Below are positions 18,793 through 26,760 of a DNA stretch of 64,000 nucleotides, piece after piece. The stretch is from JAPPLB01 sp965204095 (GTDB lineage: Bacteria; Acidobacteriota; Terriglobia; Bryobacterales; UBA6623), in the NCBI GenBank assembly GCA_965204095.1, contig OZ241991.1, positions 5,766,001 to 5,830,000 on the forward strand, written 5' to 3'. The stretch's first letter is position 1. Every line of letters starts with the position of its first letter. The notes beneath the pieces were generated by a model. That model did no database searches. It saw only the letters and a list, made by a program, of their open reading frames with translations, and was not told the origin of the DNA. Made by a program: the position numbers and the translations under genes.

Positions 18793-19407
18793 GTGGAAAC
18801 AGTCAGCGTGGCGAACCAGCCGTGGCCCGAGGCGATCAGCGAGAAGACTCTGATCCGGGCTGCCCAGCGGCAGGACCACGATGCCTTCGAGCAGCTTGTT
18901 CGGCGCTACGACCGTAGCGTGCTGAGAGTGGCGCTGCGTCTGCTGCGGTCCGAAGAAGACGCCCGCGACGCCTACCAGGAGATTTTCCTGCGGACCTATC
19001 GTAGTCTGAACAGCTTCCGGTTCCAGTGCAGCTTCCACACCTGGCTCTATCGGGTTGCCACGAATGTCTGTCTCGACTTCCTGCGCCGCAAGAGAGCGCA
19101 CAGGGACCGATGGACGGCTGCGGAGACGAGCGCTGAAGGCCTCGGTCCTCTCGATACGGCGTCTGACGACAGGGCTTCAAGCAATCCGGACAGCATCCTC
19201 GCCTGCCGCGACACCGCTGGGCGCATCGCCAGGGCGCTCGAACTGTTGACGCCGAAGGAGCGAATGGTCTTCGAGCTGAAGCACTTCGAAGGTCTGCGGC
19301 TGCGGGTGATCGGCGACCGGCTCGCGATCAGTGAGGAAGCCGCGAAGAACTGCCTTTTCCGGGCGCACCGGAAACTGAGGACCGCATTGAAGGACGTGCC
19401 ACGATGA
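18793..19407 (+). CDS. ECF-type RNA polymerase sigma factor
   Basis: Alternative sigma factor, 204 residues from the GTG at 18793; TTG 18778 and GTG 18808 are alternatives. Region 2 has DARDAYQEIFLRTYRSLNSF and SFHTWLYRVATNVCLDFLRR. Region 4 has LTPKERMVFELKHFEGL and a helix-turn-helix, AISEEAAKNCLFRAHRKLR. The gap between the regions is Ser/Asp-rich. Its TGA overlaps the anti-sigma start (ATGA). The predicted promoter would start transcription close to the coding start, so the leader is very short. Confidence 0.9.
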   Translation: METVSVANQPWPEAISEKTLIRAAQRQDHDAFEQLVRRYDRSVLRVALRLLRSEEDARDAYQEIFLRTYRSLNSFRFQCSFHTWLYRVATNVCLDFLRRKRAHRDRWTAAETSAEGLGPLDTASDDRASSNPDSILACRDTAGRIARALELLTPKERMVFELKHFEGLRLRVIGDRLAISEEAAKNCLFRAHRKLRTALKDVPR

Positions 19408-20360
19408 GTTGCGAATCCTGCCAATCACAAATTGGCCTCTATCTCTACGATGAACTGGGCGCGGTCGAAACGGAAGCGCTCGAGGCGCATATCGAATCGT
19501 GCAGCGCCTGTTCTCGGGCTCTCGCAGAGGAACGGGAGTTCTTCGCCGCGATGCAGGAGTTGCCCTCGGCGGAGCCGTCGCACGCGTTGGTGGCCGAGTG
19601 CCGCCATGATTTGATGCGCGAGGTCTACCGGACGGCGCCGGAACCGGCTACGGCGTGGACCCGATTCACACGGTGGTTTTCCGGAGAGACTGAGAACCAA
19701 TTCGCCTGGCGGCCGGCTTTGATCGTCGCATCGCTTGCCTTGGCTTTCGTCGTTGGTCGCACCACAAGTTCTGATTACTCGGGGCTGTTTACGGATGTTG
19801 AAGAGCTGTCGTTGCAGGGGCCGATGACTTCGTTCCCATCCGAACCTCTGGTCTCCGGCATCGAGTCGATCGCTCTCGACCCTCGTCGGAACCGGGTCGA
19901 GATCGTCGTGGAGGAGGTGAGCCGGCGCAGGTTCGCTGGACATCCGCACGACCCCCAAATTCACGACTTGCTCCTTTCGACGGCCCGCAATTCCCCGAAC
20001 TCCAGCGCCCGGCTTGACTCGCTGGACATCCTGACCGGACGGGTCGACGAGCTCGATGTGCGCCGGACGTTGTTGCATTCGATGGTCAGGGACCGTAATC
20101 CGGGGGTAAGGCTGAAGGCGCTCGAGGCGTTGAGACGTCAAAAAGACGACCCAGAGGTCCGGCGGGCGCTGATCGACGTTCTCCGCCGCGACCCGAATTC
20201 CGGCATGCGCGTCTACGCCATCGATTTGCTCACTGAGCAGCCCGACCGCAACTTGGTTGGCGTACTGCAAGAGCTTGTCGAGACTGAAGGCCATGAATAT
20301 GTCCGGTTGCGGTCGAGACGTGTGCTGCAGGACTTGAATGCCTCGGTTGACCGTTTCTAG
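19404..20360 (+). CDS. Zinc-finger anti-sigma factor fused to HEAT repeats
   Basis: Probable membrane-bound inhibitor of the adjacent sigma factor, 318 residues. The N-terminal zf-HC2 motif has Cys3, Cys6 and the ZAS-type HIESCSACS (His28, Cys32, Cys35). One transmembrane helix lies at ~101-117 (PALIVASLALAFVVGRT). The extracytoplasmic part ends in HEAT-like repeats from ~190 (RVDELDVRRTLLHSMV, NPGVRLKALEALRRQ, NSGMRVYAIDLLTEQ). In this layout the HEAT domain is a plausible sensor of envelope proteins (inference). Confidence 0.85.
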   Translation: MSCESCQSQIGLYLYDELGAVETEALEAHIESCSACSRALAEEREFFAAMQELPSAEPSHALVAECRHDLMREVYRTAPEPATAWTRFTRWFSGETENQFAWRPALIVASLALAFVVGRTTSSDYSGLFTDVEELSLQGPMTSFPSEPLVSGIESIALDPRRNRVEIVVEEVSRRRFAGHPHDPQIHDLLLSTARNSPNSSARLDSLDILTGRVDELDVRRTLLHSMVRDRNPGVRLKALEALRRQKDDPEVRRALIDVLRRDPNSGMRVYAIDLLTEQPDRNLVGVLQELVETEGHEYVRLRSRRVLQDLNASVDRF

Positions 20361-20386
20361 ATGATGGAAACCGACGGAGGATGAAC

Positions 20387-21565
20387 ATGAGACTCGTCAT
20401 CTGGACGGCCGGACTGCTGGTTTTGGGGCTCGTGCTGCCGGCTGCGGGCGCCGTCCGAAAGGAAGGCCGCTATTGGGTCGAGGAGAAGGAAGGCGCCGTG
20501 CCCGCCGGTACGAGGCTGCGGGTTGCATCGGTTGGTCCGGTGTCCATCACGGGAGACACGGGGGACGATGTCCGGTTCAAGGTCACGCGGAGAGTGCGCG
20601 CCGACAGTCAGCGGGAAGCGGAGCGATGGTTCGAGGAAGCGCCTCTGACGGCCTCGCTTCAGAACGTAACGACTGTGATTTCTCTGCAAAGCCCTCGCTG
20701 CGGGCGCTGCGGATTCTCGGCTTCGCTCGAAGTGTCAGCCCCTCGACGCACCCATCACACGACGATTGACTCGGAGGGCGGTTCGCTCACGGCGCAAGCG
20801 CTGGAGGGCCGGCTCAATGCCAGTACGCAAGGAGGGGCGATCCGCATCGAAGATATCGGCCGCTCGGTGCGCGCCGACACGGCGGGAGGCAATATCACGC
20901 TGCGCGCGATCGGGGGGGAGATTTTGTGTGACACCGCTGGCGGAGCGATCTCGCTCGATGGGGCCGGCGCGAACGCCACGCTCACCACAAGCGGCGGATC
21001 GATCACGGCTCGCAACGTTGCCGGGACCCTGCGGACGGAAACCGCCGGAGGAAGCATCACGGCGGAGAAAGTCGGCCGCAGTCTCGTTGCCGAGACCTCG
21101 GGCGGTTCGATCAACGTGACCGACGTGGCCGGCCGTGTCCGCGCCGAGACCGCCGGGGGGTCAGTGAACATCCTCTCGGCGCCGCATGGAGTCCGCGCCG
21201 AGACCGCCGGCGGCAAAATCTATCTGCGTGATGTCGCGGGCGCCGTCACGGCCTCCAACGCTACCGGAAGTATCCAGGCTTACTTTTTGCGCGGCGGGCT
21301 GCTGCAGGATTCCGTTCTGGAGACGAATGTGGGCAGCATCGACGTGTGGCTACCGGCGGATCTCAAAGTCACGATCGAAGCGATCGTCGAATTGACGAAC
21401 AATGACCGCCGCATCCAGAGCGATTTCGAGGCGATCCGCGTCCGGCTGGACCGGGAACGTTTCGGCCCAAGCTCGATTACGGCGGAGGGCGCTTTGAACG
21501 GCGGAGGGCCGGTTCTCCGCATCCTGAACACGGCCGGTCACATCAAGATCCACCGGCTGGAATAG
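20387..21565 (+). CDS. Secreted DUF4097-like repeat protein
   Basis: Exported protein of 392 residues. A signal peptide (MRLVIWTAGLLVLGLVLPAAGA) is followed from about residue 120 by at least eight ~19-residue repeats of the type VRAETAGGSI, predicted to stack as a beta-helix or beta-sheet. This resembles the DUF4097/putative adhesin family often found downstream of ECF sigma genes. The ATG at 20387 is preferred because GGAGG ends seven bases upstream; the ATG at 20381 is too close. Function is unknown; it is likely a member of the sigma regulon. Confidence 0.78.
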   Translation: MRLVIWTAGLLVLGLVLPAAGAVRKEGRYWVEEKEGAVPAGTRLRVASVGPVSITGDTGDDVRFKVTRRVRADSQREAERWFEEAPLTASLQNVTTVISLQSPRCGRCGFSASLEVSAPRRTHHTTIDSEGGSLTAQALEGRLNASTQGGAIRIEDIGRSVRADTAGGNITLRAIGGEILCDTAGGAISLDGAGANATLTTSGGSITARNVAGTLRTETAGGSITAEKVGRSLVAETSGGSINVTDVAGRVRAETAGGSVNILSAPHGVRAETAGGKIYLRDVAGAVTASNATGSIQAYFLRGGLLQDSVLETNVGSIDVWLPADLKVTIEAIVELTNNDRRIQSDFEAIRVRLDRERFGPSSITAEGALNGGGPVLRILNTAGHIKIHRLE

Positions 21566-21590
21566 AGAAACCTTCAGAAGGAGAGAAGCC

Positions 21591-22490
21591 ATGACACAGT
21601 TGAGTCGTTTGAGCCTCGGATGCCTGGTTGCGTGGGTGGCCGCGTCCGCGCAAGTGGTGATCGACCCGGCCCGGCCGTTTCCCGGCTACGGCTCGTACAG
21701 GCCGGGGGTCAAGGTCTATGCCGCGCAGTTCGGGAAGGGGGGCAGCTATCTCGGCGTCCATCTGATCGAGTTGGACGAAGACAGAGCCGGCGAGTTGAAC
21801 ATGCCCGCCCCGTCCGGTGTCGAGATCACCAGTGTGGCGGAGCGCAGCCCGGCCGATCAGGGCGGCGTTGTCGAAGGGGATGTGATCCTGGCGTTCCGGA
21901 ATGAGAAGGTGGCAGGTGTGGAGCACTTCATGCGGCTGGTTCGAGAGACGCCGGTCGGCCGTGAGGTGGCGGTCGTCGTTTGGCGAGACGGCTCCCAGCA
22001 GACACTGGAGGTAAGAATCGGAAAGCGTCCGACCGCCGTGGTGGTCAAGCCGCTGCTGAAGAACTGTGAGGGTGAAGAGGACTGCCGAGCTTTCGACTTC
22101 TCGATGCCGGACCTGGACATCCATGTCAAGATGCCTCAAGTGGTCATGCGAACGAAGGTCCTGGGAGCGCAGCTCGAGGCCGTCAAGGGACAGCTCGGCG
22201 AGTACTTCGGAGTGGAAGAGGGAGTGCTGGTGCGCGCGGTGGACTCGAATTCGCCGGCGGGCCGGGCTGAGCTGCAAGCGGGCGACGTGATCATCGCGGT
22301 GGACGGGGAATCCGTGAGAACGCCTCGTCAGGTGCTGAGCGCGATCCGATCCGCTGATGAAGACGAGGTCTCGATCGAAGTGATGCGCGACCGGTCCGGG
22401 AAAACGCTCCGGATTGAAGCCTCGCGAGTGGGTGGCTCGTGGCGTCCTGCTCGGCGGCGGGGACGGGCGGTGCAAACGCGGCGGCTCTAG
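21591..22490 (+). CDS. Secreted protein with two PDZ domains
   Basis: Exported protein of 299 residues with a signal peptide at ~1-21. PDZ 1 (~50-140) has YLGVHLIELD and SPADQGGVVEGDVILAF. PDZ 2 (~195-285) has SPAGRAELQAGDVIIAVDGE. No protease domain is present, so it may bind C-termini of envelope proteins as an adaptor in the stress operon (inference). The C-terminus is Arg-rich. Its TAG stop is the outermost TAG of repeat copy R3, so the coding end has been set by the element. Confidence 0.88.
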   Translation: MTQLSRLSLGCLVAWVAASAQVVIDPARPFPGYGSYRPGVKVYAAQFGKGGSYLGVHLIELDEDRAGELNMPAPSGVEITSVAERSPADQGGVVEGDVILAFRNEKVAGVEHFMRLVRETPVGREVAVVVWRDGSQQTLEVRIGKRPTAVVVKPLLKNCEGEEDCRAFDFSMPDLDIHVKMPQVVMRTKVLGAQLEAVKGQLGEYFGVEEGVLVRAVDSNSPAGRAELQAGDVIIAVDGESVRTPRQVLSAIRSADEDEVSIEVMRDRSGKTLRIEASRVGGSWRPARRRGRAVQTRRL

Positions 22491-22578
22491 CCTGCATTTC
22501 TCACCACGCGGCGAGGCGAAGTGCGTGAGAGGGCCGCCAGGACGAGGCGCGAGCCGCTTGGCGCGCGCAGGCGTACTT
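22487..22578 (+). repeat. Dispersed TIR element copy R3, left half (split by an IS)
   Basis: Left half of a type A copy, from CTAGCCTGCATTTCTC to GCGTACTT. It continues after the insertion sequence at 24021. The first TAG is the stop codon of the PDZ gene. Confidence 0.92.
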
Positions 22579-22679
22579 ATGGGATGGTTCGCTCCCACCC
22601 CAGCTGCGTCGTGCATTTCGGCCATGCTGGTAGCAACGGCCGTCCACGGCCGCAGTTCACGAACCGAGAGGAAACCATC

Positions 22680-23753
22680 ATGGCATCGAACAAGCCATCA
22701 TCCCGCAAGAGCGTATTGAAGGAGGTCGCTACGATCGGCCTCGACCTAGCGAAATCCAGCGTCGACTTCGTCGGCTTGGACGCCACCGGCCGGGTGCTCA
22801 CCCGTCGCCGCTACTCGAAGGGCAAGCTGCTGGAGGTGACCGCCAGGATGCAGTCCTGCCGGATCGGCATGGAAGCCTGCTGCGGCGCCCATCACCTGGG
22901 CCGCCAACTGCTGGCCCAGGGGCACGACGTGAAGCTGATGCCGCCCAAATACGTGAAGCCCTTTGTGAAACGCGACAAGAACGACTCGCAGGACGCCGAG
23001 GCCTGTGCCGAAGCCTGTCTGCGGCCGACCATGCGCTTCGTGGCGGTCAAGAGCGAGCCGCAACTGTCGATGCAGTCGCTGCACCGCTATCGTTCGCGGC
23101 TGGTGGGCAACTCGACGCAGTTGATCAACTAGGCGCGCGCCTTTCTGCTGGAACGCGGCATCGCCCTGCCGCAGGGCAAGCAGCGCTTCGCCGACCGGCT
23201 GCCGGAGATTCTCGAGGATGCCGACAACGGCCTGCCCGACGAAATGCGGGCGCTGCTGGCCGGCATGCTGGCCGAATGGGAGGTGCTGGAAGAGAAGATT
23301 CAGCAAGTCAACACCTATCTGCTGAGGAAAGCGAAGGCCAGCGAGGCCTGCCGGCGGCTGCGAGAGATCCCCGGCATCGGCGTGCAGACGGCGACCGCCT
23401 TGGTGGCGACGATCGGCCACGGAGAGGCTTTCGAGAAGGGGCGCGATGTCGCCGCCTGGCTGGGGCTGGTGCCGAGGGAGTACTCCACGGGCGGCAAGCA
23501 GCGCCTGGGAGGCATCAGCAAGCGCGGCAACCGCTACGTCCGGACGCTGCTGGTGCACTGCGCCCGATCGGGCCTCGAAACCTTGGCGAAGCGCAGCGAC
23601 CAGTTGGGCCAGTGGCTGCGGCGCATGCTCCTCCACAAAGACCGGCGAGTCGTGATCGTCGCGCTGGCGGCGCGGCTGGCACGCATCGCCTGGGCCTTGC
23701 TGAGCAGCGGCCAGCATTTCGGTCGACAGCCGCAGCACGCCCCGGCGGCTTGA
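22680..23753 (+). pseudogene. IS110-family DEDD transposase with one internal amber stop
   Basis: Frame of 357 residues interrupted once, by TAG at 23130-23132 (codon 151). The N-terminal RuvC-like DEDD domain has Asp22 in IGLDLAKSSVDF, Glu in IGMEACCGAHHLG and the acidic pair in KNDSQDAEA. The C-terminal Transposase_20 domain has IPGIGVQTATALVATIG and the serine-containing GGISKRGNRYVRTLLVH. The sequence around the stop reads QLIN-stop-ARAFLLERG, where the family has Asn-Gln-x-Arg. A single CAG to TAG change therefore explains it. Both sides remain in the same frame with no other damage, so the mutation is probably recent. Confidence 0.88.
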
Positions 23754-24016
23754 CACAAACCCAACCCGCTAGCGAGGAAAGGAGGGATCTCACCGTTCGT
23801 CTGCTTATTCCCGATTGATGGACAAAACGGTCGTACCGGCGTCACCGAATCCTGTTACTGTCCATGGCCCCCAGAGGTCGACGTACTTACGAGGACCGGG
23901 ACGTGCGGACCCCATCATGGCCCGGAACCCGCGCGGTTCCACCGAGAGGTCGGATATATTGGCGCAGACCACCGTTCAGCATGAGGGAAGCGGTAGACAT
24001 CCCGGGAGCGAACCAT
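23754..24016 (+). ncRNA. Candidate bridge-RNA region in the IS right end
   Basis: The long non-coding right end of the element. IS110-family recombinases use a bridge RNA encoded in a non-coding end, and to my knowledge IS1111-type elements encode it downstream of the transposase. Two short strings match the insertion site: CGTACTT (23882-23888) equals the left flank, and TACTGTCC (23856-23863) is one base from the complement of the right flank (TACTGTTC). Another string, ATATATT (~23954-23960), matches the right terminus. Such short matches may be chance; no fold was computed. Confidence 0.35.
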
Positions 24017-24020
24017 ATAT

Positions 24021-24114
24021 TGAACAGTACGTTGAGCACGGCAAGCAAGCGCAACGAAGTCCTGGCGATCGTATCGTGTGCTTCGACCGTCGGGTGGTGA
24101 GAAATGCAGGCTAG
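24021..24114 (+). repeat. Dispersed TIR element copy R3, right half
   Basis: Right half of the type A copy interrupted by the IS, from TGAACAGTACGTTGAGCACG to the terminal GTGGTGAGAAATGCAGG and CTAG. Confidence 0.92.
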
Positions 24115-24132
24115 CCTGCGGACGGTGAGTCG

Positions 24133-24297
24133 CTAGTAGAAGTCAGCGCAGCTCATGAAGTAGCCGCAGGTCTCACACAATAATTTGCACCGGCGCTCGG
24201 TAAGGCGCTTGGAACAGCATGGGCAATAGGAGGCAGCGTCCGGATGGTTCTGCGGTGTAGGTTGATGCGTTTCCGCGGCAGTCTTCGCGTCTTCCAT
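24133..24297 (-). CDS. Small zinc-ribbon protein, 54 residues
   Basis: A minus-strand frame from ATG 24297 to TAG 24133. The first ~22 residues are polar (TAAETHQPTPQNHPDAA). The C-terminal half carries CPCC, CKLLCETCGYFMSC and ends ADFY. The paired Cys-x2-Cys units and the GYFMSCADFY ending resemble a conserved family of very small bacterial zinc-ribbon proteins, as I recall them. The function is unknown to me. No strong ribosome site was seen. The gene lies between the IS/R3 unit and the divergent E1 alpha gene. Confidence 0.65.
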   Translation of the reverse strand: MEDAKTAAETHQPTPQNHPDAASYCPCCSKRLTERRCKLLCETCGYFMSCADFY

Positions 24298-24494
24298 GGG
24301 GCCGAAACACTCTCCCTCGGGTTTGTTTTTTGATCGATTGTATCAGCTTGGCTCCGCTGCCAGGTAGGATCCCGGCTGCGTTTATTACCTTTCGGTTATG
24401 TGCGAACCTGGCTGAGTTTCTGAGAGTCTGCGCTGTCCCACTGTAAAGTGGTGGTTGCAAACCATTTGTGGGTTCGGTAAGGTCTCTTGATGGT

Positions 24495-25493
24495 ATGAGC
24501 GCAACAGCCATCGCGTCCGTCAGCCAGGAAGTCACGTCTGATCTCGCCGACAAGCTCTTCTATTACATGCTCATGATGCGGGAGTTGGAAGACCGCATCG
24601 AATTGAAGCTCTATCGCCAGGGAAAAATCGTCGGCGGTTGCTATACCGGCCGCGGACAAGAAGCGATTCCCACCGGCAGCGCGGTTCTCTCTCGTCCGGA
24701 CGACTATCTCTGCCCTTCGCACCGTGATATGGCGGCGTTCCTCATTCGGGGGATGACGCCGCGCGAAGTGCTCGCACAGTACCTCGGCCGGGTGACGGGG
24801 CCGACCGGAGGGCGTGACGGCAACATGCACATGGGTTGCGCCCGGAGGCATCTGCTGCCGATTATCTCCAGCATCGGAGCCAGCATCCCGGTGGCGAACG
24901 GTATCGCGCTCGCCATGAAGTACCGCGGCGAGCCGAACGTTGTCTTCAACTATTGGGGAGACGGAGCGACGAGCCGCGGCGACTGGCACGAGGGGCTTAA
25001 CTTCGCGACGGTTCAGAAGCTGCCGATCGTCTACCTCTGCAACAACAATCTGTACGCCTACTCGACGCCTCTGGAGAGGCAGATGGTGGTCAAAAACGTG
25101 GCTGACCGCGCCTCGGCGTACGGAATGCCGGCGGAGATCGTGGACGGCAATGACGTGTTCGCCATTTATGATGCTACCCGGCGTGCTGTCGCCCACGCGC
25201 GCAACGGCCTTGGGCCGTACCTGATCGAATGCAAGACATTTCGAGTCAGCGGGCACTCGGCTCATGATGCTGCGGACTACGTGCCGCAGCACGTCCGCGA
25301 AGAGTGGTCCAAGAAAGACCCCATCCTGCGATTGCAAAAAGACATGGTCGAGCGGGGCTGGGCGACGGAGCAGGATTTCAGGCAAGTTCGCCAGGGCGTT
25401 CTCGAAGAGATCGACGACGCCGTCAACTGGGCGTTGGAGCAGCCGTTTCCCGATCCGGCGACTCTCGAAGAGGGCGTCTACGAAGTCATCTGA
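24495..25493 (+). CDS. pdhA: 2-oxoacid dehydrogenase E1 alpha subunit (pyruvate dehydrogenase type)
   Basis: Thiamine-diphosphate-dependent E1 alpha, 332 residues. The TPP motif runs from GDGATSRGDWHEGLNFA to CNNNLYAYSTP near residues 155-190. The phosphorylation-loop-like region DAADYVPQHVREEW is present. The substrate may be pyruvate or a branched-chain 2-oxoacid. No E2 or E3 gene is adjacent, so these must lie elsewhere. ATG 24495 is chosen; an in-frame start at 24468 would add nine residues. Confidence 0.88.
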   Translation: MSATAIASVSQEVTSDLADKLFYYMLMMRELEDRIELKLYRQGKIVGGCYTGRGQEAIPTGSAVLSRPDDYLCPSHRDMAAFLIRGMTPREVLAQYLGRVTGPTGGRDGNMHMGCARRHLLPIISSIGASIPVANGIALAMKYRGEPNVVFNYWGDGATSRGDWHEGLNFATVQKLPIVYLCNNNLYAYSTPLERQMVVKNVADRASAYGMPAEIVDGNDVFAIYDATRRAVAHARNGLGPYLIECKTFRVSGHSAHDAADYVPQHVREEWSKKDPILRLQKDMVERGWATEQDFRQVRQGVLEEIDDAVNWALEQPFPDPATLEEGVYEVI

Positions 25494-25532
25494 ATCCCCC
25501 GATTCGGGTGCCTTGCGGGCAGAAAGATTCCT

Positions 25533-26507
25533 ATGGCTGAAACAACCTACGTCGAGGCAATCCGTGAGGGATTGCTCGAAGAGATGCGCCGCGACGAGTC
25601 GGTCTTCGTGATGGGCGAGGACATCGGGGTCTACGGGGGAGCGTTCAAGGTCACCAAGGGTTTCATCGAAGAGTTCGGGGAGCGGCGGGTCATTGATACC
25701 CCGCTCTCCGAGTCGGCGATCGTGGGCGCCGGCACGGGCTCCGCGATCCATGGGCTTCGGCCGGTGATCGAGATGCAGTTCTCCGATTTCATGGCTTGCG
25801 GCTTTGATCAGATCACGAACTTCGCCGCCAAGTGCCGTTACCGCTGGGGCGCGGCCGTCCCGATGGTGATTCGCGCTCCGGCGGGGGGTGGGATTCACGG
25901 CGGTCCGTTTCATTCGCAGAACCCGGAGATGCCTTACGTCCATACGCCGGGGCTCAAGGTTGTCCAGCCGGCTACGGCGTACGACGCCAAGGGGCTGATC
26001 AAGTCGGCTGTGCGCGACAACGATCCGGTGATCTACCTCGAGCACAAGCATCTCTATCGCAAAATCAAGGAAGAGTTGCCGCAGCACGAATATGTGGTTC
26101 CTTTGGGCCGGGCTGCGCTGCGCCGGGAAGGTTCCGATCTCAGTATCATCACCTACGGTTGGATGGTCCACGTGGCGCTCGAGGCGGCCGGGCAGCTTGC
26201 CTCCGAAACGATCGATGTCGAGGTGGTCGATCTGCGGACCCTCGTGCCGATGGACCGCGAAATGGTCCTGACTTCCGTCAAGAAAACGAACAAGGCGATC
26301 CTGCTGCACGAGGACACTCTGACCGGCGGCTTGGCCGGTGAACTCGCGGGCATCATCAGCGAGCATGCGTTCGAATATTTGGACGGGCCGCTGGTTCGGA
26401 TCGCGGCGCCCGATACGCCGGTCCCCTTCAGTCCCCCTCTGGAGGAGGCCTTCCTGCCGAACACCGAACGGGTTGTCGAAAAGGCCCGTTGGCTGCACCG
26501 ATACTGA
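25533..26507 (+). CDS. pdhB: 2-oxoacid dehydrogenase E1 beta subunit (pyruvate dehydrogenase type)
   Basis: Partner of the preceding E1 alpha, 324 residues. The transketolase-like pyrimidine-binding domain has VFVMGEDIGVYGGAFKVTKG and the catalytic-side DTPLSESAIVGAGTGSA (Glu contacting TPP). The C-terminal transketolase domain has DLRTLVPMD and HEDTLTGGLAGEL. It is separated from pdhA by 39 bases and almost certainly cotranscribed. Confidence 0.9.
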   Translation: MAETTYVEAIREGLLEEMRRDESVFVMGEDIGVYGGAFKVTKGFIEEFGERRVIDTPLSESAIVGAGTGSAIHGLRPVIEMQFSDFMACGFDQITNFAAKCRYRWGAAVPMVIRAPAGGGIHGGPFHSQNPEMPYVHTPGLKVVQPATAYDAKGLIKSAVRDNDPVIYLEHKHLYRKIKEELPQHEYVVPLGRAALRREGSDLSIITYGWMVHVALEAAGQLASETIDVEVVDLRTLVPMDREMVLTSVKKTNKAILLHEDTLTGGLAGELAGIISEHAFEYLDGPLVRIAAPDTPVPFSPPLEEAFLPNTERVVEKARWLHRY

Positions 26508-26718
26508 CCCGCCTCTCTACCTGAAGAGACGGAGTGGCCTGGGCAGGGCGGAATAGGGTGCCAAGCCGGCCGCTGGTGTGAGTAGTCCCCGCTCGTCGCT
26601 GTGCCAATGGCAACCCCACCCGTCACTCTCTCACCTTCACTCGCTCACTCGCAATCGCTTGACGAGAAGGGGATGGCTTGGGAGAGAATATGGTTCCGGC
26701 TACGTTGCTGCCAGGCCG

Positions 26719-26746
26719 TTGATCACGAGCCCCTTGCTCGTATAAC
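26719..26746 (+). promoter_or_regulatory. Sigma-70-type promoter for the glycosidase-like gene
   Basis: TTGATC at 26719-26724, a 16-base spacer, and TATAAC at 26741-26746. Transcription would begin only a few bases before the ATG at 26761, implying a very short leader. The rest of the 253-bp gap after pdhB shows no gene. Confidence 0.45.
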
Positions 26747-26760
26747 ATCGGTTCCTTGCC

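Larger units (their letters stand above)
22579..24020 (+). mobile_element. IS110-family insertion sequence (IS1111 type), inserted in repeat R3
   Basis: About 1.44 kb. Both flanks join into an intact R3 repeat (left part ends GTACTT, right part starts TGAACAGTAC), which defines the ends to within one or two bases. Subterminal inverted repeats ATGGTTCGCTCCC (22584-22596) and GGGAGCGAACCAT (24004-24016) lie a few bases inside the ends. Apart from at most one ambiguous base there is no target-site duplication. These are hallmarks of the IS1111 subgroup. The left non-coding end is ~100 bp and the right ~265 bp. The transposase carries an in-frame amber codon, so this copy is probably dead unless suppressed. 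Confidence 0.88.

Noticed and set aside
23130..23132. Selenocysteine readthrough of the transposase stop, given selA in the window
   Set aside because: The codon is TAG; selenocysteine is encoded by TGA.
24396..26498. A 700-codon open frame on the minus strand opposite the E1 alpha/beta genes
   Set aside because: It mirrors the codon positions of two strongly conserved genes in GC-rich DNA and matches no family; it is an antisense shadow.
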